64,000 nucleotides of DNA, taken from assembly GCF_000430995.1 (NCBI RefSeq), contig NZ_HF952018.1, positions 1,182,449-1,246,448 of the forward strand. The letters are read 5' to 3'. The notes under the pieces were generated by a model. That model saw nothing but the letters and a program-made list of their open reading frames with translations, was not told the origin of the DNA and made no database searches. How positions within the stretch are numbered: the first letter of the stretch is position 1; every line of letters starts with the position of its first letter. Of the stretch, positions 9,794 through 19,803 are shown in pieces. The stretch is from Thermobrachium celere DSM 8682 (GTDB lineage Bacteria > Bacillota > Clostridia > Clostridiales > Caloramatoraceae). The translations under genes were made by a program, and so were the position numbers.

Positions 9794-11152
9794 TTATTCC
9801 TCCATTAGTTTTGCCTTTATAGCTATTGCACATTCAACCCTCTTCTTCATCATTTTACATCCAAGTTCATAAGGTATGTGAATATCTTTATTAAAACTAT
9901 AGTTATTAGCTTGACATCCTCCTGAACAATAAAATCTTGCCCAGCATTCCATACACTTTGGCTTATTATATATATGTCCATTTTTGAATGTTTTTATTAA
10001 TTCATTATTTTCAATACCTGTAAATACATTTCCAAGTTTAAAATCTTCATTTCCAACAAATTGATGACATGGATAAATATCTCCATCTGGTGTTACTGCA
10101 ACATATTCATATCCTGCACCACATCCAGAAATTCTTTTGTACACACATGGACCACCATTAACATCTATATTGAAATGATAAAACTTAAAACCTTTTCCTT
10201 CTTTTTCTCTTCTTACAATTTCTTCTGCTAATTTATCATACTGTTCATATATTGTTTCTAAATCCTCTTCCCTTAAGGACAATGGATGCTTGTCCTCTAA
10301 TACAACTGGTTCTATTGATATTTCCTTAAATCCTTCATCCGCAAGCATCATAACATCATTATAAAAATCTAAGTTTTCTCTTGTAAAAGTACCTCTTACA
10401 TAATATTGCTTTCCATCTTTTCTTTTCTCAACCATTTTCTTTATTTTTGGAAGTATATCATCAAATGTACCTGTACCGTCATATCTTATTCTTATATTAT
10501 CATTTACCTCTTTTCTACCATCTATACTTAACACAACATTCCCCATGTTTTCATCAATAAAATCCATAATTTCATCAGTTAAAAGGGTTGCATTTGTTGT
10601 TATAGTAAATCTAATGTTCTTTCCTGTTTCCTTTTCTCTTTGTCTTGCATATTCAACTATTTCTTTAACCACTTTAAAATTCATTAGTGGCTCTCCACCG
10701 AACAAATCAATTTCTACATTTCTTCTTGGTCCTGCATTCTCTATTACAAAATCTATTGCCTTCTTTCCAACTTCTGCTGACATCAATTTTCTTTCACCTT
10801 TATAATCACCTTCAGAAGCAAAACAATATTTACACTTTAAATTACAGTCATGTGCTATGTTTAAACACATAGCTTTTATATATGATGGTCCATTATCATT
10901 TAATATAATATTTTTATATGGGTCTTCTGTATAAAGCATACCTTCTTCTTCAAGTTGTCTTATTTCATCATATGCCTCTTCTAATTGCTCTTTATTGTAT
11001 TTTGTTTGTAGCTTATTAATTATTTCATCAAGTGATAGATTTTTATAATAATCTAATACATCATAAACAATGTCATCTACAACGTGTATTGCACCACTAT
11101 TTACGTCTATTACTATATTCATTCCCATTTGCTTAAATTTGTGTAATTTCAA
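9794..11152 (-). CDS. scfB: SCIFF peptide maturase, radical SAM
   Basis: Radical-SAM/SPASM enzyme that forms thioether crosslinks in the six-cysteine SCIFF peptide encoded just upstream. Order: N-terminal peptide-recognition (RRE-like) region at about 1-80; the radical SAM cluster as Cys103, Cys107 and Cys110; then SPASM cysteines in SGCGAGYEY, YPCHQF, CMECWARFYCSGGC and a final ELGCKMMKK, which bind auxiliary iron-sulfur clusters. Length 452 fits the family. The start is TTG at 11152 with GGAGG eight bases before it; no in-frame ATG fits better. A terminator-like hairpin lies between scfA and scfB, so scfB may be made at lower level than its substrate. Confidence 0.96.
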   Translation of the reverse strand: MKLHKFKQMGMNIVIDVNSGAIHVVDDIVYDVLDYYKNLSLDEIINKLQTKYNKEQLEEAYDEIRQLEEEGMLYTEDPYKNIILNDNGPSYIKAMCLNIAHDCNLKCKYCFASEGDYKGERKLMSAEVGKKAIDFVIENAGPRRNVEIDLFGGEPLMNFKVVKEIVEYARQREKETGKNIRFTITTNATLLTDEIMDFIDENMGNVVLSIDGRKEVNDNIRIRYDGTGTFDDILPKIKKMVEKRKDGKQYYVRGTFTRENLDFYNDVMMLADEGFKEISIEPVVLEDKHPLSLREEDLETIYEQYDKLAEEIVRREKEGKGFKFYHFNIDVNGGPCVYKRISGCGAGYEYVAVTPDGDIYPCHQFVGNEDFKLGNVFTGIENNELIKTFKNGHIYNKPKCMECWARFYCSGGCQANNYSFNKDIHIPYELGCKMMKKRVECAIAIKAKLMEE

Positions 11153-11178
11153 CGTTTTTTCCTCCTTACTTAATAGTT

Positions 11179-11206
11179 AAAAAGCAGTAACGATAAGTTA
11201 CTGCTA
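11179..11206 (-). terminator. Attenuating terminator between scfA and scfB
   Basis: Perfect 8-bp stem GCAGTAAC/GTTACTGC (11184-11191 with 11197-11204), five-base loop, then TTTTT on the minus strand. It sits 7 bases after the scfA stop and just before the scfB ribosome binding site, so it probably lowers transcription of the maturase relative to the precursor. Confidence 0.8.
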
Positions 11207-11211
11207 CATGA

Positions 11212-11352
11212 TTATCTATTTTCGCATTCAAGATTTGCTACTGTACAAGAAGTTTTGCATGCTGATTGGCATGAGTTAGCACATTCTTTGCATCCTGGCT
11301 TTGCTATGCTGTTCTTTAGAGCACCCATGTTTATAGTCTTTATATGCTTCAT
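11212..11352 (-). CDS. scfA: SCIFF precursor peptide (six cysteines)
   Basis: A 46-residue ribosomal peptide precursor, too short for routine ORF calling. It begins MKHIKTIN and carries six cysteines at 21, 24, 28, 32, 36 and 43 with the near-invariant core SCQSACKTSCTVAN, the signature of SCIFF (six cysteines in forty-five residues). GGAGGAG precedes the ATG at 11352. ScfB, encoded next, crosslinks these cysteines by thioether bonds to alpha carbons. SCIFF is found in almost all Clostridia, but its function is unknown. Residues 9-20 differ from the usual form, with the stretch MGALKNSIAKPG leading to the first cysteine. Confidence 0.97.
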   Translation of the reverse strand: MKHIKTINMGALKNSIAKPGCKECANSCQSACKTSCTVANLECENR

Positions 11353-11481
11353 GTCTACTCCTCCTTTATTTTTAGCTTTTTACCCTTTAGATTATAACAC
11401 AATGAAAATATATACTCAAGAGTTAAAAGTTTTTTATGCATAAAATGTTAATATTAGCTTAAGTAATTAAATTTTTCTTTT

Positions 11482-11874
11482 TTAATTTCTATCAGATAAA
11501 ATTATACCAATCAAACCTGAAAATACACCAATAACAAGAGCCATAACAAGCATTATTATAAGTCCTTTAAAATTTATATTTCCCTTTTGTACAAACAGTG
11601 AAACCATAGCTATAACTACCATATAAAGTAGTCCAATAATTCCACCATGCAAATAACCCTTACTTTTAATTTTAAAGCATCCATATATAGAAGCATAAAC
11701 AATACTCAATACTGTTATTATAAATGTAACAGTATCTACATGTTTAGGGTCCCAATTTGTATAGTGGAAAACCAGTGCAGTAATTAAAAGTAGAATAATA
11801 GATAGAATAACACCTCTTGAAATTGATTTTAAGTAAATTAATGCAATATTTTCTCTGATATCTTCCTTTGACAT
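11482..11874 (-). CDS. TIGR04086-type membrane protein
   Basis: Small integral membrane protein of 130 residues with four predicted membrane segments (about 18-38, 45-63, 74-92, 103-125), matching the family that accompanies SCIFF genes in Clostridia. Its role is unknown. ATG at 11874 is preceded by GGGGGTGG, which lies in the arm of a hairpin (11876-11910). In many relatives yajC lies between tgt and this gene; it is absent here. Confidence 0.8.
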   Translation of the reverse strand: MSKEDIRENIALIYLKSISRGVILSIILLLITALVFHYTNWDPKHVDTVTFIITVLSIVYASIYGCFKIKSKGYLHGGIIGLLYMVVIAMVSLFVQKGNINFKGLIIMLVMALVIGVFSGLIGIILSDRN

Positions 11875-11875
11875 T

Positions 11876-11910
11876 AAACCACCCCCATACTAATTATATG
11901 AGGGTGGTTT
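11876..11910 (-). promoter_or_regulatory. Hairpin covering ribosome binding site
   Basis: Inverted repeat between tgt and the TIGR04086-type gene: arms 11876-11888 and 11898-11910, 12 of 13 pairs, nine-base loop. On the minus strand the GGGGGTGG ribosome binding site is in the 3' arm and the start codon is one base beyond. On the plus strand the repeat is followed by a T-rich tract, so it could also stop antisense transcription. The minus strand lacks a T tract at the 3' side. Confidence 0.6.
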
Positions 11911-11922
11911 TTATTTTTATGA

Positions 11923-14095
<2,173 letters not shown>

Positions 14096-14148
14096 TCAAT
14101 CACCTCAAATTATTTATTTATTAATAAAATTAGTTAAAATTAATTTAA

Positions 14149-15150
14149 TTATTCATCATTCCTGTTTATATTTAAATGCTTATAGGCTGCTTCTGTAGCA
14201 ATTCTTCCTCTTGGTGTTCTACTTATAAAACCTATCTGAAGTAGATAAGGTTCATATACATCTTCTATTGTATCGCTTGATTCTCCTATACAATATGATA
14301 GTGTATCAAGCCCAACAGGACCTCCACCAAATTTATTTATTATTGTAAGAAGAATTTTTCTATCTAAATTATCTAAACCTAATGAATCCACCTCAAGCAT
14401 ATCAAGAGCTTTTACAGCAATTTCATAAGTAATTATTCCATTACCTTTTACTTCTGCAAAATCTCTAACTCTTTTTAACAACCTATTTGCAATTCTTGGT
14501 GTCCCCCTAGACCTTTTTGCTATTTCACCTGCACCTTCTTTTGTAATATCCGTTTTTAAAATTTTAGCTGAACGCATTATTATATGGGTTAAATCTTCAA
14601 CATTATAATACTCTAACCTACAAATCACTCCAAATCTATCTCTTAATGGAGATGTAAGCATTCCGGCCCTTGTAGTTGCACCTATTAAGGTAAATTTTGG
14701 CAAATCTATTCTAATTGAACGTGCACTTGGGCCCTTTCCAATTATGATATCTAAAGCAAAATCCTCCATAGCTGGATATAGTATTTCTTCAACACTTCTA
14801 TTAATTCTGTGTATTTCATCTATAAAGAGCACATCATTTTCTCCTAAGTTAGTTAAAATTGCAGCCAAGTCCCCTGCCTTTTCTATTGCTGGGCCTGAAG
14901 TAATTCTAAGCCCTGCTCCCATTTCATTAGCTATAATAGAGGCTAATGTTGTTTTTCCAAGTCCTGGAGGACCATATAATAATACATGATCTAGTGCTTC
15001 TCTTCTATTTTTAGCAGCCTTTATAAAAATGTCAAGTTTTTCTTTAACCTCTTTTTGACCAATATATTCACTTAATGTTTTGGGTCTTAGACTACCCTCT
15101 ATATCAATATCTTCATATTTTAAATTTGAAGCTACTATTCTATCTTCCAA
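14149..15150 (-). CDS. ruvB: Holliday junction helicase RuvB
   Basis: AAA+ motor of RuvABC that drives branch migration of Holliday junctions. Walker A is GPPGLGKTT near residue 60 and Walker B LFIDEIHR near 109, with sensor GATTRAGML and a C-terminal winged-helix ending in PRGRIAT. Length 333 is typical. The start is TTG at 15150, preceded by AGGTGG at six bases; no nearby in-frame ATG exists. It follows ruvA by 10 bases. Confidence 0.97.
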   Translation of the reverse strand: MEDRIVASNLKYEDIDIEGSLRPKTLSEYIGQKEVKEKLDIFIKAAKNRREALDHVLLYGPPGLGKTTLASIIANEMGAGLRITSGPAIEKAGDLAAILTNLGENDVLFIDEIHRINRSVEEILYPAMEDFALDIIIGKGPSARSIRIDLPKFTLIGATTRAGMLTSPLRDRFGVICRLEYYNVEDLTHIIMRSAKILKTDITKEGAGEIAKRSRGTPRIANRLLKRVRDFAEVKGNGIITYEIAVKALDMLEVDSLGLDNLDRKILLTIINKFGGGPVGLDTLSYCIGESSDTIEDVYEPYLLQIGFISRTPRGRIATEAAYKHLNINRNDE

Positions 15151-15160
15151 TTAAATCCAC

Positions 15161-15760
15161 CTAACCTTTCATAAGATGCTTTAAGGATAGTTTAATTATA
15201 TCCTCTAGTGAACTAGCCTGTGATATAACTTTTGATACAGCATGATATGCTTCCTTTTTGCTATACCCTAAAGCCATTAATGCACCAATTGCTTCATTTT
15301 CATCTAAACTATTTATACTTATTTGTTCTTCATCCTGAGTACCTTGAGTTAAATCTACATCCTTAAATTTATCCTTTAACTCTAATATTATCCTTTGTGC
15401 AATTTTTTTACCAACACCCTGTGCCTTAACTATCATTTTTTCGTTATTTGTAACTACTGCCAATATAAAATCAGATGCAGATACTGTTGATAAAATTGAT
15501 ATTGCTGCCTTAGGTCCAACACCTGATACAGATATAAGCATTTTAAAAATATTTAACTCTTCCTTATTTAAAAATCCATATAAAAGGGTTCCATCTTCTC
15601 TAACTTGTTGATATGTATATATCTTTACCTTTTCAGATTTATTGCCTAGCTTTTGCATGTCCCTCTGAGTCATACATATTTTGTAACCAATATCATTACA
15701 ATCAATTACAACTCCATCTTCTTGTATTTCATCTACAAATCCCTTTATGTAGTATATCAC
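15161..15760 (-). CDS. ruvA: Holliday junction protein RuvA
   Basis: RuvA binds the four-way junction and loads RuvB. About 199 residues, with an N-terminal OB fold (IYYIKGFVDEI), helix-hairpin-helix motifs (ISVSGVGPKAAISIL and AQGVGKKIAQRIILELK) and a C-terminal UBA-like domain (EAIGALMALGYSKKEAYHAV). A GTG at 15769 is possible, but the GTG at 15760 has GAGGTG six bases upstream and gives the standard M-I-Y-Y-I start. ruvC lies directly upstream. Confidence 0.94.
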   Translation of the reverse strand: MIYYIKGFVDEIQEDGVVIDCNDIGYKICMTQRDMQKLGNKSEKVKIYTYQQVREDGTLLYGFLNKEELNIFKMLISVSGVGPKAAISILSTVSASDFILAVVTNNEKMIVKAQGVGKKIAQRIILELKDKFKDVDLTQGTQDEEQISINSLDENEAIGALMALGYSKKEAYHAVSKVISQASSLEDIIKLSLKHLMKG

Positions 15761-15770
15761 ATTATTCACC

Positions 15771-16265
15771 TCATCTCATCATAAAGAAATTACTCATATT
15801 ATTTGTATGGGCATGGCATATTGCAATAGCTAAAGCATCTGCAACATCATCTGGTTTAGGTATTTCCTTTAAATTTAAAAGAACCTTAACCATCTGCTGT
15901 ACTTGTTTTTTATCTGCCCTGCCATATCCTACAACAGCTTGTTTAACCTGTAGAGGAGTATATTCATATATAGGAATTTTATTTTTTTGTGCTGTTAAAA
16001 CAGCAATACCTCTTGCCTGACCAACTGTTATTGCAGTCTTAACATTTTGATTAAAAAACAATTCTTCTAATGCAAAAGCATCAGGCTTATATAGATTAAT
16101 TATATCATTTAATTCATCATAGATAATTTCTAATCGCTCTGGAAGTGTATTTTTTGTAGTTGTTGTAATTGCTCTATAATTTAATACATTAAATTTATTT
16201 CCGCTGTATTCAATAATTCCAATTCCGACAATTGCTATACCAGGATCTACACCTAAAATAATCAT
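15771..16265 (-). CDS. ruvC: Holliday junction resolvase RuvC
   Basis: RuvC cleaves Holliday junctions symmetrically. The 164-residue protein has the acidic catalytic residues in ILGVDPG (Asp7), ALEELFF, and the C-terminal [16 protein letters not shown] at 16265 follows AGGAGGA. It heads the ruvCAB operon, with a promoter and a LexA-like box immediately upstream. Confidence 0.97.
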   Translation of the reverse strand: MIILGVDPGIAIVGIGIIEYSGNKFNVLNYRAITTTTKNTLPERLEIIYDELNDIINLYKPDAFALEELFFNQNVKTAITVGQARGIAVLTAQKNKIPIYEYTPLQVKQAVVGYGRADKKQVQQMVKVLLNLKEIPKPDDVADALAIAICHAHTNNMSNFFMMR

Positions 16266-16279
16266 ATTGTCCTCCTATT

Positions 16280-16328
16280 CGAAAATTTGTTCGAATTTGA
16301 TTATAGCAGAAAAAAAAGAGGATGCAAA
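16280..16328 (-). promoter_or_regulatory. ruvCAB promoter with LexA-like (SOS) box
   Basis: A TATAAT at 16300-16305 stands 17 bases from TTTGCA at 16323-16328, which lies inside the bofC-type terminator arm. Immediately downstream at 16280-16293 the minus strand reads CGAACAAATTTTCG, one mismatch from the Gram-positive SOS box dyad CGAAC-N4-GTTCG. Placement over the start region fits LexA repression of ruvCAB. Confidence 0.7.
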
Positions 16329-16340
16329 GTATTTGCATCC
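16309..16340 (-). terminator. Terminator after BofC-type gene
   Basis: Perfect 9-bp stem GGATGCAAA/TTTGCATCC with a three-base loop, beginning right at the stop codon, followed on the minus strand by TCTTTTTTTT. Confidence 0.9.
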
Positions 16341-16906
16341 TACGAATCTAAGTCCTCATTTATAAATTCTTCTAATTCTTCATATGTTCTTCTTATTATA
16401 CCTCTTTTTAAATCTTCCTGTTCTTGTTGAGGTAAATCGCTAACGTTTATTTGAGTAGTTTCTTTTAACTGTAGATTTCCGTATTCATCAGTTTTATAAA
16501 TAAAAACTTTACCTTCACTTTCAAGTGCAATAAAAACATTTGGTGGCCATGCATTATCAATGTCCTTTGATACCTCTACCCTTTCAGATGTAAAGTAGTC
16601 AACATTATATCCTTTTCTTCTAAAATAATCTTCTGCAAGCTCTTTATTTAATCCAATAAGCTCTTCATTTGGTTTAATCTTTTCTTCAACTACAAAACCT
16701 CCAGCCTTAATATATCTGTCCTTTTTTATAATTTCAGTATTTTCATTTATAACCATTGAAGGTAACTGGACTGTTGTTTTAGCAGTAACATTATCCTTTT
16801 TAACCTGTTTATTGATATATCTTTGCATAGTGAAATATCCTGTAAAAAAGCTAGCAACTGATAATAGTATGATTGCTATTGATATATAAATCCTTCTATT
16901 AAGCAT
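16340..16906 (-). CDS. BofC C-terminal-domain protein
   Basis: A 188-residue membrane-anchored protein: short cytoplasmic start, one membrane segment (about 7-26), then an extracellular part with the BofC C-terminal type domain (about 100-175, with YKTDEYGNLQL and acidic C-terminus). BofC of Bacillus subtilis regulates the SpoIVB protease in the forespore, but clostridial members of this domain family are not proven to do so. The gene sits between yebC and ruvC and its ribosome binding site lies in a perfect hairpin (16907-16930). Confidence 0.8.
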   Translation of the reverse strand: MLNRRIYISIAIILLSVASFFTGYFTMQRYINKQVKKDNVTAKTTVQLPSMVINENTEIIKKDRYIKAGGFVVEEKIKPNEELIGLNKELAEDYFRRKGYNVDYFTSERVEVSKDIDNAWPPNVFIALESEGKVFIYKTDEYGNLQLKETTQINVSDLPQQEQEDLKRGIIRRTYEELEEFINEDLDS

Positions 16907-16930
16907 AATATCCCTCCTTAGAGGGATATT
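16907..16930 (-). promoter_or_regulatory. Perfect hairpin hiding a ribosome binding site
   Basis: A 10-bp perfect inverted repeat AATATCCCTC/GAGGGATATT with a four-base loop. On the minus strand the GGAGGG ribosome binding site occupies the loop and 3' arm, and the ATG follows the stem directly. There is no T tract, so translational control is more likely than termination. Confidence 0.7.
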
Positions 16931-16970
16931 ATAACCACTAATATACTATTTTATTCATTAAATTCCAAAA

Positions 16971-17711
16971 TTATTCTCCCCATCCTTCTGGGAACTCTGC
17001 ATTATGCCATACATTTTGAACATCATCATTTTCTTCAAGTTTGTCTAGCATCTTTTCAAATTTTTCTGCAGCCTCACCACTTATGCTTGCATATGTTGTT
17101 GGTACCATTGAAACTTCTGCTGATACAAATTCTATTCCGTTTTTTTCTAGAGCTTCTCTAACTGTTGAAAAATCTTCTGGAGAAGTTATTATTTCATAAA
17201 CATCTTCTTCAGCAGAAAAATCTTCTGCACCTGCATCAAGTGCCATCATCATCAATTCATCCTCATTTAACTCATCCTTCTTTTCAACCACTAAAACACC
17301 CTTCTTTTCAAATAAGAAGGAAACGCATCCAGTTGTACCTAAATTTCCACCATACTTTTCAAAAGTATGTCTTACTTCACTAGCAGTTCTGTTTCTATTA
17401 TCAGTTAATGCCTGAACTATAACTGCTACACCACTTGGACCATATCCTTCGTAAACTATCTCTTCATAGTTAACGCTACTTAATTCACCTGATGCCTTTT
17501 TAATTGCTCTCTCTATATTGTCCATAGGCATATTATTAGCCTTAGCTTTTGCTATTGCATCTCTTAATCTTGAATTGGCGTCAGGATTTGGTCCTCCTTC
17601 TTTTACAGCAACTGCTATTTCTTTACCTAGCTTCGTAAATATCTTAGCTCTTAATGCATCTTGTTTTCCTTTTCTATGTTTTATATTAGCCCATTTTGAA
17701 TGACCAGCCAT
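16971..17711 (-). CDS. YebC/PmpR family protein
   Basis: YebC-type protein of 246 residues starting [14 protein letters not shown], with [22 protein letters not shown] and [11 protein letters not shown], all diagnostic. The family was described as DNA-binding regulators; recent work links YebC proteins to translation of difficult (proline-rich) stretches on the ribosome. It commonly lies near ruvC. ATG at 17711 follows GGGGGC. Confidence 0.95.
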   Translation of the reverse strand: MAGHSKWANIKHRKGKQDALRAKIFTKLGKEIAVAVKEGGPNPDANSRLRDAIAKAKANNMPMDNIERAIKKASGELSSVNYEEIVYEGYGPSGVAVIVQALTDNRNRTASEVRHTFEKYGGNLGTTGCVSFLFEKKGVLVVEKKDELNEDELMMMALDAGAEDFSAEEDVYEIITSPEDFSTVREALEKNGIEFVSAEVSMVPTTYASISGEAAEKFEKMLDKLEENDDVQNVWHNAEFPEGWGE

Positions 17712-17790
17712 TTTTATGCCCCCTTAACATAAAATCCGACTATAGATTTTAACATATAATCATTAATTTTTCAAGATTTGAGGGGGTATA

Positions 17791-18162
17791 TTAAAACTCA
17801 ACCATTACACACTTCCCATACATTACTTCCATTCCATAATTTTTTGCCTTTTCTACTACTTCAAAGCTCTCTGCACCTGGTTGAAACCATACATACTTTA
17901 TGCCCAACTCTGCTGCTTCATCTATGTATTTTTCTCCTCTGACAGGGTTAATAACCATATCTATTGCATCTGGTTTTTCTGGAAGATCCCTTAAAGAAGC
18001 AAATGTCTTTTCACCATCTAGTTCCTTTCCTGAAGGATCAACTGGATAAACTTTATATCCCTTATTTTTCATGAAATTATATATTTTATTTGCAAATTTA
18101 TCTTTATTTGATACACTTCCTATCACTGCCCAAGTTTTTTTCTCCTTAAAAACCTCTATCAT
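17791..18162 (-). CDS. CoA-binding domain protein
   Basis: Short Rossmann-fold CoA-binding protein (123 residues) of the YccU type: WAVIGSVSNKDKFANK near the start, VYPVDPSGKELDG and YVWFQPGAES in the family positions. Function is unknown; such proteins bind CoA or a related cofactor. The start ATG overlaps the YigZ stop by four bases (ATGA), so translation is coupled. Confidence 0.88.
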   Translation of the reverse strand: MIEVFKEKKTWAVIGSVSNKDKFANKIYNFMKNKGYKVYPVDPSGKELDGEKTFASLRDLPEKPDAIDMVINPVRGEKYIDEAAELGIKYVWFQPGAESFEVVEKAKNYGMEVMYGKCVMVEF

Positions 18163-18818
18163 GACGGCACCTCCATAATTTTACCTTCATCATCAACAAA
18201 ACACGTAACATTTTCTTCTTTTATATTTATTATATCATTACCATTAAGCATTTCAATTAAATCTTGTCGAATTTTCTGAAATTCATTAAAAAATGCCATA
18301 ATTTCTATTGTAACAATTTCTGTAAACTCAACATTTTTTATTATAATATTTCTCTTGCTTAAATAATTATTTATTTTACCATATTTTTCATAATCACACT
18401 TCAACTCAAAAACTATAGCTTCGGATTCCTTTACCTTACCTGCTGCGTCAACACCCTGCTTACATGAAGCACTATATGCCCTAACCAATCCACCTGCACC
18501 TAAAAGAATTCCTCCAAAATATCTTGTTACTACGACAGCTACATTGTTTAAATTTTCTCTTTTTAACACCTCAAGTACCGGTGGTCCTGCCGTCCCTTGA
18601 GGTTCACCATCATCAGAATATCTCATGGAAATGCCGTTATTTGTAATGTAAGCATACACATTATGAGTTGCATCTTTATATTTAATTTTAATTTCATTTA
18701 TGAAATTCATAGCTTCTTCTTCATTTGTAACTCTTTTTATATTACAAATAAAAATCGACTTTCTCTCTTCCATCTCTACCTCAACTTGCTTTTTTACTGT
18801 ATAAAAGTCTTTAGACAT
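18159..18818 (-). CDS. YigZ/IMPACT family protein
   Basis: Protein of 219 residues with the IMPACT N-terminal domain (ATHNVYAYI, SDDGEPQGTAGPPVLEVL, VVVTRYFGGILLGAGGLVRAYS) and a C-terminal DUF1949-type ferredoxin-like domain. Bacterial members are thought to act near translation or nucleic acids; function is not settled. A TTG six codons upstream is possible, but ATG at 18818 with GGGAGAG before it fits better. It overlaps the HEAT-repeat gene by eight bases. Confidence 0.9.
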   Translation of the reverse strand: MSKDFYTVKKQVEVEMEERKSIFICNIKRVTNEEEAMNFINEIKIKYKDATHNVYAYITNNGISMRYSDDGEPQGTAGPPVLEVLKRENLNNVAVVVTRYFGGILLGAGGLVRAYSASCKQGVDAAGKVKESEAIVFELKCDYEKYGKINNYLSKRNIIIKNVEFTEIVTIEIMAFFNEFQKIRQDLIEMLNGNDIINIKEENVTCFVDDEGKIMEVPS

Positions 18819-19473
18819 CTTCTTCTCTCCCTTCAATTTCTTCTATAGCCCTTTTTGCATCTCTTATTATATAATCCTTTTCATTTACATTATTAATAAT
18901 ATATTTTAAGTGTTCTACTGCTTTTTTACTCTTTAATTTGACAAGCGCCTTTATTGCATACTGCTTAACCTGTGGTCTTTTATCCTTTAAAACAGAAATT
19001 AAAGCATCTTGAGCTTCTATTGCTCCTATTTTACCAAGGGATGAACAACAAATCCTTTTTATATTTCCATCTGTACACCTTAAAAACGCAACTATTGAAG
19101 AAACAGCTTTCTTTGATTTTAATTCTCCTAACATCCAAATATAAAACAAACACTCATCTCTATTTACAGAAAAAAGATTGTCAATTAGATACTCTTCTAT
19201 CTCTCTTTTTTTATCAAAATCTAATTGTTCAATTAACACTACTCTCTCTTTTCTATTACATTTATATAGGTTTTTAACTATTTCACTTATATCCTTGCCT
19301 AATTCGTTAACTCTGTATTTTATCCTACATTCAATTATCTGTTTTTCTACGGTAAGTCTATCTATTCCTCTTATCTTTGATATAGTATTAATATCCTTTC
19401 CTTCTCTATACAATAGATAGCTTATTTCAGCATCATTTAATAAATCGATATTTTCCCATGATAATCTATCCAT
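18811..19473 (-). CDS. HEAT-repeat protein
   Basis: About 220 residues. The N-terminal part looks like a DNA-binding-type helical region (LLNDAEISYLLYREGKDINTISKIRGIDRLTVEKQI), and the C-terminal half holds PBS-lyase/HEAT repeats (KKAVSSIVAFLRC, AQDALISVLKDKRPQVKQYAIKALVKLKSKKAVEHL). Likely a protein-binding scaffold; no function can be named. Three starts are possible (19482 GTG, 19479 ATG, 19473 ATG); AGGTG suits 19473 best. It begins a three-gene unit with YigZ and the CoA-binding protein. Confidence 0.82.
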   Translation of the reverse strand: MDRLSWENIDLLNDAEISYLLYREGKDINTISKIRGIDRLTVEKQIIECRIKYRVNELGKDISEIVKNLYKCNRKERVVLIEQLDFDKKREIEEYLIDNLFSVNRDECLFYIWMLGELKSKKAVSSIVAFLRCTDGNIKRICCSSLGKIGAIEAQDALISVLKDKRPQVKQYAIKALVKLKSKKAVEHLKYIINNVNEKDYIIRDAKRAIEEIEGREEDV

Positions 19474-19566
19474 AAGCATCACCTAAATCACATAAACATA
19501 TTTGTAATTATCAATTTTATATGATAATATATTTAAAGAAATTTATCAATGTATGGAGGTGTAACA

Positions 19567-19761
19567 ATGATTACTAAGGACATGGGTATTATTGAAATAG
19601 TTAACAAATATCCAGTAACTGCAGATGTATTCTTCAAATATGGAATGCACTGTCTTGGATGTATGGCTGCAAGATTCGAAACACTAGAACAAGGTGCTTT
19701 AGCACATGGTATTGACCTTGAAGCTATGTTAAAGGATCTAAATGATGCTATAAAGAAATAA
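19567..19761 (+). CDS. DUF1858 domain protein
   Basis: A 64-residue DUF1858 protein, with start chosen at ATG 19567 behind GGAGGTG. It has the motif GMHCLGCMAARFETLEQGA, where the CLGC pair marks a likely redox-active or metal-binding site, and the usual N-terminal MITKDMGI-EI-NKYP. Such proteins often accompany hybrid-cluster or redox proteins, but here it is a single gene between divergent neighbours, ending in a strong terminator. Confidence 0.9.
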   Translation: MITKDMGIIEIVNKYPVTADVFFKYGMHCLGCMAARFETLEQGALAHGIDLEAMLKDLNDAIKK

Positions 19762-19771
19762 TTATGTACAT

Positions 19772-19803
19772 AAAAAGTGCCATATAATATTATGGCACTT
19801 TTT
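19772..19803. terminator. Bidirectional terminator
   Basis: Perfect 13-bp stem (19772-19784 with 19791-19803), six-base loop, with A/T runs on both sides. It lies between the converging DUF1858 and MocR-type genes and can serve both. Confidence 0.9.
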
